DNA of 64,000 nt from CALCKW01 sp033852095 (GTDB lineage Bacteria > Pseudomonadota > Gammaproteobacteria > CALCKW01): the NCBI GenBank assembly GCA_033852095.1, contig JAWSVD010000029.1, forward strand, positions 1 through 64,000, in the 5' to 3' direction. The position numbers and the translations under genes are program-made. Shown here piece after piece: positions 33,995 through 47,894 of this stretch (position 1 is its first letter; every line of letters begins with the position of its first letter). The notes beneath the pieces were generated by a model that saw only the letters and a program-made list of their open reading frames with translations, was not told where the DNA came from and ran no database searches.

Positions 33995-36213
33995 TGTTAA
34001 TGAATAGCAAATGGCATAAAAATACCTCCGTCACAGGCGACATCACTTGCACCCGCAAGCCACGTTGGATCGCTTTGGCGGCACTGGCCGGCAGCTTGAT
34101 GCTGCCCGCCCAATTGATGGCTGCGCAAAATGCATTGAAGTCACTGAGCTTCAATCAATTGCCGGGCAATCAGCTGGAACTGCGCTTGAAAATGGCAGGC
34201 CCAGCCGAGAAGCCAAACGGTTTCACCATCGACAACCCCGCACGCATCGCACTGGATTTTGCCGATACGCGCAACGAATTGGTGAAGCGCACCATTCCGG
34301 TGGGCAGTGGAAACGTGCGCAGCATCAACGCCGTGGAATTCCAGGGCCGTACCCGTCTTATTGTCAATCTCAATGAACTGTCCCCCTACAGCACAAGTGT
34401 GGTTGGTGATGAGATTCTGATACGCCTGTCCTCGGGCGATACCGCACCACCTTCAGTGGCGGTGTCCTCGCCAACGGCTGTGCCTACCGTGGTCAATGCC
34501 GCTGCAATGACAAGCAGCCGCACGCTGCGCGACATGAGCTTTAGACGCAGCGACGACGGCGCGGGCCGTATCACGTTCAAACTCACCGATCCCAACACCC
34601 CGATTGACATCAAGCAGATTGGTCAGAAAATCGTGATCGACATGCGCGATGTCGACGTCAGTGAATCCCTGCTAAAACGCCTCGACGTGATGGATTTCGC
34701 CACACCGGTGCAATTCATTGATACCTACAGGCGCGGCGACAACATTCGCATTGAGATCCGCCCCGCTCGCGGATCGGAATACGAGCAGATCGCCTACCAA
34801 TCCGACAACCAGTTCACCCTGGAACTGCGCCCACTGGCCGAAGAAGAAGTGCAGGCACGGAAAGAGAGATCCTTTGAAGGTGAGCGCTTGTCGCTGAACT
34901 TCCAAGACATCGAAGTGCGCTCCGTGCTGCAGTTGCTGGCTGACTTCACCGACCAGAATGTGGTGGTCAGCGACTCTGTGGATGGCGAAGTTACCTTGCG
35001 CTTGAAGAACGTCCCCTGGGACCAAGCACTGGATATCATCCTCAAATCCAAAGGCCTGGCGATGCGCCAGAACGGCAACGTCTTGATGGTTGCTCCCGCC
35101 GATGAGATCGCCGCGCGTGAACAGCTGGAGCTGGAATCAGCACAGAAGGTGCACAAGCTATCCAAACTGCGCACAGAGATGATTCAAGTCAACTACGCCA
35201 AAGCCTCAGAGATCGCAAATGTACTGCGAGCTGGCCAGCAGGTGGTTCGCCGCGGCGGCGACGATGACGAAGAACGTGCCAACGAAGGCCTACTCAGTGA
35301 CCGCGGCAGCGCCTCGGTCGACGAGCGCACCAACACCGTGTTGGTGACAGACACACCCGAGTCACTGGAAAAGATCCACGAACTGGTCGCCAAACTCGAC
35401 GTACCGGTGCGCCAGGTCTTGATCGAGTCACGGGTCGTCATCGCCACCGATGATTTCAACGAAGAGATGGGCGTGCGGGTTGGCTTGACTCGCTACCCCG
35501 ACAATACATCCAGCGGCGGTTACGGCATCACCTCGGGCAACCTAGGCGCCGTCACCAACGTGTTCAACCAGACCATCGGTGGCTCGACCGACGAGACACT
35601 GGAAGCACCCAATCGCTGGAACGTCAACCTGCCGGCCTCCAATCCCTCGGGCAGCATCGGTTTTGAATTCGGCACCCTGCCCTTGGGCTCGCTGCTCGAG
35701 CTAGAACTGTCGGCCATGGAAGCGGAAGGTCGTGGCGAGGTGATTTCCTCTCCTCGTGTGATCACCGCCAACCAGCACGAAGCGCACATCGAGCAAGGCG
35801 TGGAGATCCCGTACCTCGAAGCCTCTTCGAGCGGAGCGGCAACCGTTTCCTTCAAGAAAGCGGTACTGGGCCTGAACGTCACGCCTCAGATCACACCGGA
35901 TGACCGAGTGATCATGGACCTCACGGTCAACAAAGACAGTGTCGGTGAATGGTACGGCGCCGGAGAGAACAAGGTGCCTACAGTGGATACCCGCGAAGTG
36001 AACACTCAGGTCTTGGTCGACAACGGCGAGACAGTTGTACTGGGTGGCATCTACGAGCAGGTTCGCACCAAGTCAACACGTAAAGTCCCCTTCTTGGGTG
36101 ACCTACCGATCATTGGCCGCCTGTTCCGCAGCGACTTGTCTAGAGACGAGAAAAACGAGCTGCTGATCTTTGTCACACCGAAGATCCTCGGCGATTCATC
36201 GTCCATGCGCTGA
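33994..36213 (+). CDS. pilQ: Type IV pilus secretin PilQ
   Basis: Outer-membrane channel through which the pilus passes. From ATG 33994 it is 739 residues: signal region (ALAALAGSLMLPAQLMAAQ), two AMIN domains that bind peptidoglycan (about residues 50-150 and 170-275), secretin N domains with LNFQDIEVRSVLQLLADFT, and the secretin barrel with VISSPRVITANQHEAHIEQG and VPFLGDLPIIGRLF. GTG 33991 and ATG 34000 are alternative starts; TGATG overlap with pilP favours 33994. A terminator follows. Confidence 0.95.
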   Translation: MLMNSKWHKNTSVTGDITCTRKPRWIALAALAGSLMLPAQLMAAQNALKSLSFNQLPGNQLELRLKMAGPAEKPNGFTIDNPARIALDFADTRNELVKRTIPVGSGNVRSINAVEFQGRTRLIVNLNELSPYSTSVVGDEILIRLSSGDTAPPSVAVSSPTAVPTVVNAAAMTSSRTLRDMSFRRSDDGAGRITFKLTDPNTPIDIKQIGQKIVIDMRDVDVSESLLKRLDVMDFATPVQFIDTYRRGDNIRIEIRPARGSEYEQIAYQSDNQFTLELRPLAEEEVQARKERSFEGERLSLNFQDIEVRSVLQLLADFTDQNVVVSDSVDGEVTLRLKNVPWDQALDIILKSKGLAMRQNGNVLMVAPADEIAAREQLELESAQKVHKLSKLRTEMIQVNYAKASEIANVLRAGQQVVRRGGDDDEERANEGLLSDRGSASVDERTNTVLVTDTPESLEKIHELVAKLDVPVRQVLIESRVVIATDDFNEEMGVRVGLTRYPDNTSSGGYGITSGNLGAVTNVFNQTIGGSTDETLEAPNRWNVNLPASNPSGSIGFEFGTLPLGSLLELELSAMEAEGRGEVISSPRVITANQHEAHIEQGVEIPYLEASSSGAATVSFKKAVLGLNVTPQITPDDRVIMDLTVNKDSVGEWYGAGENKVPTVDTREVNTQVLVDNGETVVLGGIYEQVRTKSTRKVPFLGDLPIIGRLFRSDLSRDEKNELLIFVTPKILGDSSSMR

Positions 36214-36240
36214 TACACCGCGCACGTTTGATCCTGAAAG

Positions 36241-36265
36241 GGCGGCCCATTAGGCCGCCTTTTTT
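36241..36265 (+). terminator. Rho-independent terminator after pilQ
   Basis: GGCGGCC-CATTA-GGCCGCC, followed by a run of T residues, 27 bp after the pilQ stop. It ends the pilMNOPQ unit and separates it from aroK. Confidence 0.92.
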
Positions 36266-36599
36266 ATGCCCTGAAGAAAGACCGAGCGCTGCTCACGCCC
36301 CCCCGCAGAGCGGCAGATAGACTATTTGACCGAGAGCCGCGCTGCCAGTAGCCGACAGGCAAGCGCCCTGCATGCTTTAGCTGCGCACCCAGCGGCGAAG
36401 CGCAGCTGCAGACCCGCGCCAAAACCATCGTTTCAAAGACTTGCTCGCTGGCGCTATCCCCGGCCCAGCGCGAGCACCCTCAGAAATCATCGCCCTTCTA
36501 TAAACGCGGCACCGCACCCAGCAAACTGCGGCTGTTCAGGCTCAGATGCCTTTGCAACGACAGTGCTACAATGCCCGATTGATTGATTTTGAAGATGGC
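36266..36599. other. Intergenic region upstream of aroK
   Basis: No gene recognised. An extended -10 box TGCTACAAT (36564-36572), 28 bp before the aroK start, is the best promoter candidate, though no -35 element stands at the right distance. The rest shows only short inverted repeats. Confidence 0.45.
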
Positions 36600-37115
36600 A
36601 TGAATATCTTTTTAATCGGCTCCATGGGAGCCGGGAAAACCACCATCGGCCGCCAACTGGCCAAGCGCTTGAATCGCCCCTTTTTTGACAGCGACCATGA
36701 ACTGGTGGAGCGCTGCGGCGTCGACATCCCCACTATTTTCGAATTCGAAGGGGAGAGCGGGTTTCGGGACAGAGAGTCCCAGGTCATCGACGACCTGAGT
36801 CGGCGCACGGGCATAGTGCTGGCCACTGGCGGTGGCGCCGTGCTGCGACCTGAAAACCGCAAAATGCTGGCCGCGCGCGGCACCGTGATCTATCTGCGGG
36901 TCACGCTGGAGAATCAATATCTGCGCACCGCCGCCGACCGCAACCGCCCCATCCTGCAGGGCGGAAACCTGCGCGAAAAACTGCAAAAATTGCGCGATGC
37001 GCGCGACCCGCTGTACCGCGCATTGGCCGACCACGTGCTCAACACAGACAACCGCACGCCCGCGCATGTCTCACAAGCCATTCAACGCCACCTCGACCGC
37101 GACAACATCGCGTGA
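36600..37115 (+). CDS. aroK: Shikimate kinase
   Basis: Phosphorylates shikimate with ATP in the pathway to chorismate. It is 171 residues with Walker A GSMGAGKTT, the shikimate-binding DSDHELVERCG and GFRDRES, VLATGGGAVLRPENR and the lid arginine in TAADRNRPIL. The start is ATG 36600 (MNIFLIGSMG); the frame continues upstream without a better start. aroB follows after 40 nt. Confidence 0.96.
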   Translation: MNIFLIGSMGAGKTTIGRQLAKRLNRPFFDSDHELVERCGVDIPTIFEFEGESGFRDRESQVIDDLSRRTGIVLATGGGAVLRPENRKMLAARGTVIYLRVTLENQYLRTAADRNRPILQGGNLREKLQKLRDARDPLYRALADHVLNTDNRTPAHVSQAIQRHLDRDNIA

Positions 37116-37155
37116 CAGACACCCACGTGACAGAACCCAAGGGAATATTCGCACC

Positions 37156-38229
37156 GTGCACACTCTTACTGTAGAACTCGGCGACCGCAGCTACCCCATT
37201 CTTATCGGTGCGGATCTGATGCGCGACGCGGACCTCATCCGAGCGCACATTCCAGGTAAGCAGATACTCATCGTCAGCAACGAGACGATTGCGCCGCTGC
37301 ACGTGCAGCCCCTATTCGATGCTTTATCCGATCGACAGGTCGAACTCGTCACACTACCCGATGGCGAGCGCTTCAAAAATCTCGACACCCTCAACATCGT
37401 CTTCACCCGACTGCTGGAGCTTGGCTTTGATCGCAGTTGCACTTTGCTCGCCCTGGGCGGCGGCGTGGTGGGCGATATTTGCGGTTACGCCGCGGCGAGC
37501 TACCAGCGCGGGGTCAAGTTTGTGCAGATCCCCACCACAGTCCTGGCCCAAGTCGACTCTTCCGTGGGCGGCAAAACAGGCGTCAATCACCCGCTAGGCA
37601 AAAACATGATCGGGGCTTTCTACCAGCCCCAAGCCGTCATCGCGGATCTGTCGACCATCGAGACCCTGCCCGACCGTGAATTGCGCTCCGGCATCGCCGA
37701 GGTGATCAAATACGGCTTTGGTTTAGATGAACAGTTTTTGATTTGGCTGGAAGACAACATCGACGCCCTGCTAGGCCGAGACCGCGAGGCACTGGGCCAT
37801 GCGGTGGCGCAATCCTGCGCCATCAAAGCACGCGTGGTCGCCGCAGATGAGCGCGAATCCGGGCAACGCGCACTGCTGAACCTGGGCCACACTTACGGCC
37901 ACGCCATTGAGACGCACACGGGTTACAGCACCTGGCTGCACGGGGAAGCCGTCGCCGCCGGCATGGTCATGGCCGCGGACCTCGCCCGGGTTGAAGGCCT
38001 AATTGACCAAGCCACCGCGGACCGCTGCCGCACCTTAATAGAGCGCTGCGGCCTGCCCACATCGCCGCCTGACGACATGGACAGCGAGCGATTTATCGCC
38101 CTGATGGCACGGGACAAAAAGACCCTCGACAACAAATTGCGCTTAGTTCTGATGACCGGCGCCGGGAAGTCAGTCTGCACTTCTGATTTTTCTCGCAAGA
38201 ACATGACGCAACTTATTGATAACTATTAG
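37156..38229 (+). CDS. aroB: 3-dehydroquinate synthase
   Basis: Converts DAHP to 3-dehydroquinate with NAD and a divalent metal. It is 357 residues. LPDGERFKNLDTLN, the NAD-binding LGGGVVGDICGYAAASYQRGV and IPTTVLAQVDSSVGGKTGVN are present, with metal ligands in EVIKYG, LNLGHTYGHAIE and WLHGEAVAAGM. The start is GTG 37156 (AAGGGAA upstream); the longer frame overlaps aroK and is unlikely. Paired with aroK, as is usual. Confidence 0.96.
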   Translation: MHTLTVELGDRSYPILIGADLMRDADLIRAHIPGKQILIVSNETIAPLHVQPLFDALSDRQVELVTLPDGERFKNLDTLNIVFTRLLELGFDRSCTLLALGGGVVGDICGYAAASYQRGVKFVQIPTTVLAQVDSSVGGKTGVNHPLGKNMIGAFYQPQAVIADLSTIETLPDRELRSGIAEVIKYGFGLDEQFLIWLEDNIDALLGRDREALGHAVAQSCAIKARVVAADERESGQRALLNLGHTYGHAIETHTGYSTWLHGEAVAAGMVMAADLARVEGLIDQATADRCRTLIERCGLPTSPPDDMDSERFIALMARDKKTLDNKLRLVLMTGAGKSVCTSDFSRKNMTQLIDNY

Positions 38230-38238
38230 CCTTTGTTA

Positions 38239-38261
38239 GACAATAGTTTGACTATATTGTC
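38239..38261. promoter_or_regulatory. Inverted repeat before the DamX-like gene
   Basis: GACAATA, nine bases, TATTGTC: a perfect 7-bp inverted repeat just after the aroB stop and 16 bp before the next start. The loop holds TTGAC. It may be an operator or an mRNA hairpin; no factor is recognised. Confidence 0.35.
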
Positions 38262-38276
38262 AGCGAGGACAGGCCA

Positions 38277-40040
38277 ATGCATCGCTCCGGTGCCACAATT
38301 CGGCAAGACGAAGACAAACTGCACAGCCTGATCACTCAGCTGCGTGCTCGATGGGATGAGCTAACCCTAACAAAATCAACGCCTTCTATGGTCACGCCTC
38401 AGCTAGAGGCCGCCGCCATGCAGGGCTTGCAATTGCAGCAACAGCCCTTCACGCCGCCCATCAACGGCAAGGGATATTTTGTCGACAACATGATCGGCAA
38501 CCTGTTAGACACCCTCGAAGAGTCCCTGCTGCACGCCGACAACATGGTCATTCTGGTCGGCGCGCCCAACAGCGGCAAGACCTGCTCTGTCGCACAGCTG
38601 ATCAATTCGCTCTACGAGCAGCACCAAATATTCACCGTGCGCGGCAGCGCAGCCCAATCGGCCGAGCAGGCGATACGCAGTGTGCTGGGCGCCTTCCGCA
38701 GCACCACCCCGACGCACGTGGACGATTGCCTCGAGCAGCTGAGCAGCTACTTGGCCGAGTCCGAGCACAACGCCTCCATCAACCTGCTGGTGCTCGAGGA
38801 CAGCGACCTGATGGACCGCCAAGAGCTGCAGCTCTTGCTCAACCACCTGGACCACCTCAACGAGAGCCTGAACGGCAACTTGAAGCTGCTGTTCAGCAGC
38901 GCCATGCCCGCAGAGCAATTGCTCAGCGGCTTGAATTCCGACCAGATCAGCCAGGGCCGGGTTGAAGAATTTCGCCAGCCCGTACTCGATCAAACGCAGA
39001 CCATCGACTACATCGATGCGCGCTTGATGATGGCGGGCAGTGACGAGGAGCTGCCACTGTCTGATCGCAGCATGCAATTCATTGTCGAGACATCGGCGGG
39101 CCTGCCCGGAGAGATCGACCAGGCGGCGGCCAATGCGCTGAACAGCCACTATAAAAAGAACCAGCTGAAAGCCCTGCTCACACCGACACACTGGATTGCA
39201 GCCTCGCGGCAATCCAGCCGATGGCTCGCGATCGGTGGCACCTTGCTGTTATCGGGCGTGGCCATGGCTTTTTTCAGCGCCAATGCGCCCAGCGATCGCG
39301 ACGGCACCACCGTGCGCGAAATTGCGGTACCGTCTGCGCGACAACAACAGCCTGCCGAGCTGCAATTGGTCTCGCCGACCACGGAGCCGACTGCCACCGT
39401 CGCGGAAGCCACTGCCAAGCCCGCTGCAGCCCAAGCCGTTGCCAAAAAGACCAATGAGACAGCTGCCGCAGCCCCCGCTAGTGCAGCACCGGCTGTAGCG
39501 TCGGCTACCGCAGTGTCGGATGCCGCAACCACCACGGCCAAGAAAGCCGAGCTTGTCGCCCGTGCCGAGACACCAGCCAAGCCTGTCGCTGCCAAAGCAG
39601 CAGCGGTGGCAGAGCCCGTCGCACCCGAGCCCGTCGCACCCGAGCCGGTCGCCGTCGCACAGGCCGCGGCGCCTGCTAAAACCCAAAACACAGCCAAGCT
39701 GGCGGCAAAACCAGCGACCACAAGCAGTGACAGCTTTGTCAGTGGCGTGATCAGCGGGCACCAGTGGATTCTGCGGCGCGACCCCAAACGCTTCACCGCC
39801 CAGCTGTCCGCTGGCTGGAGCGAGCGCGACCTGCGTTTGTTTGCCACCCGCAACGGCATGACCAACAAGACCGCTATCTACCGCACCGAACGCAACGGCA
39901 AGGGCTGGTTCTCCCTGATACACGGAGATTTCAGCTCCCCAGCCGAAGCGCGCGGTGTCATCGCCGAGCTGCCCGCGGTCTGGCGCAGCAACGCCCCCTG
40001 GATACGCAGCTTCAGCAGCGTACAGAAGGTGATCAAGTAA
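38277..40040 (+). CDS. DamX-like AAA/SPOR membrane protein
   Basis: A 587-residue protein. An N-terminal ATPase-like domain carries Walker A GAPNSGKT (about residue 95) and a possible Walker B LLVLEDSD. One membrane segment follows (about 316-336), then a long Ala/Pro/Lys-rich linker (about 345-490) with PVAPEPVAPEPVA, and a C-terminal SPOR domain (about 495-575; ISGHQWILRRDPKRFTAQL), which in this family binds denuded septal peptidoglycan. This architecture and its place between aroB and gltB match the Pseudomonas DamX-like protein. GAGGACAGG precedes the ATG. A role at the division site is inferred. Confidence 0.85.
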   Translation: MHRSGATIRQDEDKLHSLITQLRARWDELTLTKSTPSMVTPQLEAAAMQGLQLQQQPFTPPINGKGYFVDNMIGNLLDTLEESLLHADNMVILVGAPNSGKTCSVAQLINSLYEQHQIFTVRGSAAQSAEQAIRSVLGAFRSTTPTHVDDCLEQLSSYLAESEHNASINLLVLEDSDLMDRQELQLLLNHLDHLNESLNGNLKLLFSSAMPAEQLLSGLNSDQISQGRVEEFRQPVLDQTQTIDYIDARLMMAGSDEELPLSDRSMQFIVETSAGLPGEIDQAAANALNSHYKKNQLKALLTPTHWIAASRQSSRWLAIGGTLLLSGVAMAFFSANAPSDRDGTTVREIAVPSARQQQPAELQLVSPTTEPTATVAEATAKPAAAQAVAKKTNETAAAAPASAAPAVASATAVSDAATTTAKKAELVARAETPAKPVAAKAAAVAEPVAPEPVAPEPVAVAQAAAPAKTQNTAKLAAKPATTSSDSFVSGVISGHQWILRRDPKRFTAQLSAGWSERDLRLFATRNGMTNKTAIYRTERNGKGWFSLIHGDFSSPAEARGVIAELPAVWRSNAPWIRSFSSVQKVIK

Positions 40041-40054
40041 GCACCGCAGATTGA

Positions 40055-40079
40055 GGCCAGGTTCACACCTGGCCTTTTT
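40055..40079 (+). terminator. Rho-independent terminator after the DamX-like gene
   Basis: GGCCAGGT-TCAC-ACCTGGCC followed by five T residues, 15 bp after the stop. It isolates gltB from the aroKB-damX transcript. Confidence 0.9.
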
Positions 40080-40653
40080 CTTGGACGCGGCGAAACCTCT
40101 GCTCTGGATGCCTGCCCCACAGCAATGCAATGAGAGCGCAGGTTCAACTCGCCTCAGCAGCGGAACTGGCTGACGCAGGCGCAGCCTGAAGAGCCCTGCG
40201 CACGACTCAGAACAGCATGCTAGCCGCCCAGAAAACGCTCAAATGCAAATGAAATGCAAATGGCAAATTGGCGTTAAGCTGTCCATCCGGTTATAATGGT
40301 CGGCCGTGTCGGGCCGCATGCGTATAAATTACGCGCTGAAGACGTGCTTTTTTCACCCCCCACGCCTTCTCAGCACAGCCACGACACAGGGCGCGCATGA
40401 CGCGCCACACCCGATTCAGGACGCTATAACAACAATTTAGCGGCCTGACGGGTTTCGAATGACCCTAGTGTTGCCGTATTTTCTGGTTGTCGAATTTAGC
40501 CTTGCGCTTAAAATTCGGCAGGCTGGAGAACCGCCCTAAAAAAGTGCAACGCCGCATTTGAAAACACACAAATTTGCATCGCTGTTGCACAATTTTGCAG
40601 CGACCCCGCTGAGACAACTCGGCATGTTCACAGTAATTGCAGGTAGCTTCGCC
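40080..40653. other. Upstream region and long leader of gltB
   Basis: No gene seen. After the promoter at 40268-40297 the mRNA would have a leader of about 350 nt before the gltB ATG. The frame of gltB is open back to 40558, but residues before MNTLDKLAKHG do not look like the family. No known riboswitch is recognised. Confidence 0.5.
40268..40297 (+). promoter_or_regulatory. Sigma-70 promoter of gltB
   Basis: TTGGCG (40268-40273), an 18-bp spacer, and the consensus TATAAT (40292-40297). Transcription would begin near 40304, some 350 bp before the gltB start. Confidence 0.6.
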
Positions 40654-45135
<4,482 letters not shown>

Positions 45136-45158
45136 GCGGCACGCTTCAAATTGATTGA

Positions 45159-45188
45159 GCCCGGTGCAAGTAGCGCCGGGCTTTTTTT
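45159..45188 (+). terminator. Rho-independent terminator of gltB
   Basis: GCCCGGTGC-AAGTA-GCGCCGGGC and seven T residues, 23 bp after the gltB stop. Its presence shows that gltB is now monocistronic, consistent with gltD having moved. Confidence 0.92.
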
Positions 45189-45221
45189 CGCCCTGAATAT
45201 CGAGCCCCTACAGCGCCGCGA

Positions 45222-45980
45222 TCAACGGCCGCCGGTCACATCCATTGATGTGCCAGTGACATAAGAGGCCTGCTCGCTCAGCAACCACATGATCGCCTGC
45301 GCCACTTCCTTTGCGGTACCGCCACGCCCCATCGGCACTGATGCAGCCACGCGCTCTACTCGATCTGGCTCACCGCCGCTGGCGTGAATCTCCGTCTCGA
45401 TCACCCCGGGCCGTACGCCGTTCACTCGCGCACCCAGAGGCGCCAACTCCAGTGCCAAGCCCTTGGTCAGCGAGTCAATCGCTCCTTTGCTCACCGCGTA
45501 ATCCACGTATTCCCCCGGTGCGCCCAATTTGGCAGCCATCGAGGACAGGTTGACGATGCCGCGCCTGTGATCAACCGCCGGTGTCGCCGCATCGGACCAG
45601 CGCCGCGCCGCCTCACGAGCGCAGAGCATGCTGCCGATAACATTGATGTTCATCACCCGCTGCCAGCGCTCCAGCGATTGCTGCGCGAAGGGCATCTGAT
45701 GCTCCAGCACACCGGCGTTATTGACCAGCGCCGTCAGCTCCCCCATCGACTGTGCAGCGTCAAACAGGGCCAGCACCTCGGCCTCCTGCGCCACATCGGC
45801 CTGCTTCGCTTGCGCCACGCCACCACTCGCCTCGATCTCCGCCACCACGCTCGCGGCGGATTCAGCGTCGCGCGCGTAGTTCAGCAGCACTGCGTAACCG
45901 GCAGCAGCCGCCAATTTCGCCGTGGCAGCCCCTATGCCTCTGCTGCCGCCGGTCACCACCATTGCCCCATTGCCTGACAT
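45222..45980 (-). CDS. SDR family oxidoreductase
   Basis: A 252-residue classical short-chain dehydrogenase/reductase. The cofactor loop is TGGSRGIG, NNAG follows the fourth strand, and the catalytic Ser (NLSSMAAKLG), Tyr and Lys (YAVSKGA) are all in place; RPGVIETE and SYVTGTSMDVTGG complete the family pattern. The Asn-Tyr-Ala-Arg segment after the second strand (LNYARDAES) suggests NADP preference. The substrate cannot be told; similar enzymes are often labelled FabG-like. It stands alone, convergent with gltB. Confidence 0.85.
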   Translation of the reverse strand: MSGNGAMVVTGGSRGIGAATAKLAAAAGYAVLLNYARDAESAASVVAEIEASGGVAQAKQADVAQEAEVLALFDAAQSMGELTALVNNAGVLEHQMPFAQQSLERWQRVMNINVIGSMLCAREAARRWSDAATPAVDHRRGIVNLSSMAAKLGAPGEYVDYAVSKGAIDSLTKGLALELAPLGARVNGVRPGVIETEIHASGGEPDRVERVAASVPMGRGGTAKEVAQAIMWLLSEQASYVTGTSMDVTGGR

Positions 45981-46115
45981 CTGACTCTCCTTGGTTTAGC
46001 CGCGGCCAATCGCCGCCTGCTCAATTGGCTGGCTGGACATTTGCAACAACCCTGACAAAGCCAACAGCACAGCCTGTTGTAGAATACCCTTATTCACCGT
46101 TTCACGAGCCCCACC

Positions 46116-47459
46116 ATGCCCCTGAAGAATTCAAGCAAGCCCGACCACCGCTGGCTGGCACGCCGCACCGGCGGCGCCGAAGAACACCGCTTACAGTTCA
46201 ACGCGGGCGATCAGGACAGCCAATTCCAACGCGACCGCGCGCGCATTGTGCACGCCGCCGCCTTCCGCGCGCTGCAATCCAAAACCCAGGTCCTGGGCCT
46301 CGGTGAAAATGATTTTTACCGCACCCGACTGACCCACTCACTGGAAGTCGCGCAGATTGGCTCGGGTATCGTTGAACACTTGAACCAGAATGCCGGCGAA
46401 GACGCACGGCGCTGGCTGCCCACCGTGCCTCTGATGGACGCCATCTGCCTGTCCCACGACCTGGGGCATCCGCCCTTTGGCCACGGCGGCGAGGTCTCTT
46501 TGAACGCGGCGATGCTGCCCTACGGCGGTTTTGAGGGCAACGGCCAGACCCTGCGCATTCTCTCCAAGCTGGGGGAATTTTCGGAGTTTTGCGGCATCGA
46601 CGTCACCCGCCGCACCATGCTCGGCGTGATCAAATACCCCGCCACCTACAGCCAAGTGGCCCAATACGCGCAGGCGCTGCCCGAGCCCAGGCCCCTTAAT
46701 CTGCAGCACTGGCACCCGCCAAAATGCGTATACGACGACGAGCAGGATATATTGGATTGGGTGTTTGAACCCTTTGCGCAACATGACATCGACAGGCTGC
46801 AGACAACACAAGCCCGCAAGGACAACCACGCCAAGCCTTTGTACAAAGCTTTTGATACCAGCATCATGGAGATTGCCGACGACATCGCCTACGGCATTCA
46901 CGATCTGGAAGATGCGTTGGCGCTGCGGCTGATCAGCCGGGAGCGCTGGATGGATGACTTCGCCCCTCGTCTGAAGGCGCTCGCGCCCAACCCGCTGAGC
47001 GAGGAATTCGAATTCTACACCGAGCGCCTGATGAGCCCCGAGCCGCACCGCCGCAAGCACGCCATCAGCCGGCTGGTGAACTACATGATCATCAACATCG
47101 ACCTGCACTGCGACGAGAGCTTTGAACACCCACTGCTGCAACTACAAGCCAAGCAGCGCCCCGCCGCCAAAGCGCTGCTCGATCTCTGCCAGCAATTTAT
47201 TTTCGATGAGGTGATTTTGCGGCCCGAGATTTTGGCGGTAAGACACCGTGGGCAGCGCGCCATGCTCTCGCTGTTCGACACCCTGCTGGCAAACCCCGCG
47301 CAGCTATTGCCCAGACCTGTCTACGCAAAATTTGAGGCGGCCAATGGCTCACCGCGCATACTCTGCGACTATCTCTCGGGCCTCACGGATGTCTCGGCAG
47401 CCAAGCTCTACAGGCGCCTGACCCTGCCCGGCGCCGGCTCTATATTCGATATGATTTGA
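46116..47459 (+). CDS. dgt: Deoxyguanosinetriphosphate triphosphohydrolase-like
   Basis: HD-domain dNTPase that hydrolyses dGTP (or other dNTPs) to the nucleoside and triphosphate. It is 447 residues. RDRARIVHAAAFRALQSKTQV, RTRLTHSLEVAQIG and the HD motif HDLGHPPFGHGGE supply the metal ligands, with the later Asp in SIMEIADDIAYGIHDLED. In length and motifs it fits the dGTPase-like family of proteobacteria rather than strict Escherichia coli Dgt, so the exact substrate range is uncertain. Confidence 0.9.
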   Translation: MPLKNSSKPDHRWLARRTGGAEEHRLQFNAGDQDSQFQRDRARIVHAAAFRALQSKTQVLGLGENDFYRTRLTHSLEVAQIGSGIVEHLNQNAGEDARRWLPTVPLMDAICLSHDLGHPPFGHGGEVSLNAAMLPYGGFEGNGQTLRILSKLGEFSEFCGIDVTRRTMLGVIKYPATYSQVAQYAQALPEPRPLNLQHWHPPKCVYDDEQDILDWVFEPFAQHDIDRLQTTQARKDNHAKPLYKAFDTSIMEIADDIAYGIHDLEDALALRLISRERWMDDFAPRLKALAPNPLSEEFEFYTERLMSPEPHRRKHAISRLVNYMIINIDLHCDESFEHPLLQLQAKQRPAAKALLDLCQQFIFDEVILRPEILAVRHRGQRAMLSLFDTLLANPAQLLPRPVYAKFEAANGSPRILCDYLSGLTDVSAAKLYRRLTLPGAGSIFDMI

Positions 47460-47477
47460 CAGCAGATTATTCGATCT

Positions 47478-47723
47478 TTATAAGATCGGATCCACATTTT
47501 CGGGACTGATAATCTCGAGTTTTGCAGCTCTCGCTGCGCTTTCGCGTCGCAACTGAAACAACACGGCTTCCGGTGAGGCGGGTATGGGCTCCCAGGCGAG
47601 CACCAGCTCGCGGTGAGGCGCACGGCACAGCGGCACTGCGCCCAAGGTTTTGGCGTGAAATTCACGCAATAACCAAATGCATTGCGGGCGCGTGTTCATA
47701 GGGAAAAGCTGACATTTATCCAT
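47478..47723 (-). CDS. Hypothetical protein, about 81 residues
   Basis: An open frame on the minus strand, convergent with dgt, with codon use like its neighbours (G/C-rich third positions). From ATG 47723 it encodes 81 residues, including CIWLLREFHAKTLGAVPLC, RELVLAWEP and a C-terminal EIISPENVDPIL. There are three Cys but no recognisable metal motif, no membrane segment and no signal peptide. An upstream ATG at 47759 would add 12 residues. I do not recognise the family. Confidence 0.5.
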   Translation of the reverse strand: MDKCQLFPMNTRPQCIWLLREFHAKTLGAVPLCRAPHRELVLAWEPIPASPEAVLFQLRRESAARAAKLEIISPENVDPIL

Positions 47724-47894
47724 ACCGTGGGCTTCGGCAGTGCACCTACGGTTCTGCATGGCTCAATTTTGCTGCACAACAGTCCAATCTCCACCGGACA
47801 GCGAGCAAAGAGCGCTTGCCCCGCTCCGCGCGACGTAGTCCAATGAGACTTTGCAACGGCGGCACGCGCCGCCCAATCACTGGAGGCTTGTCCC

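Noticed and set aside
36326..36586. 86-residue frame upstream of aroK
   Set aside because: Arg/Ala/Pro-rich with no ribosome site; overlaps the likely aroK promoter.
40558..40653. Upstream start of gltB
   Set aside because: It would place 53 residues before the nucleophile Cys, longer than the usual propeptide; ATG 40654 has a good ribosome site and gives Cys22.
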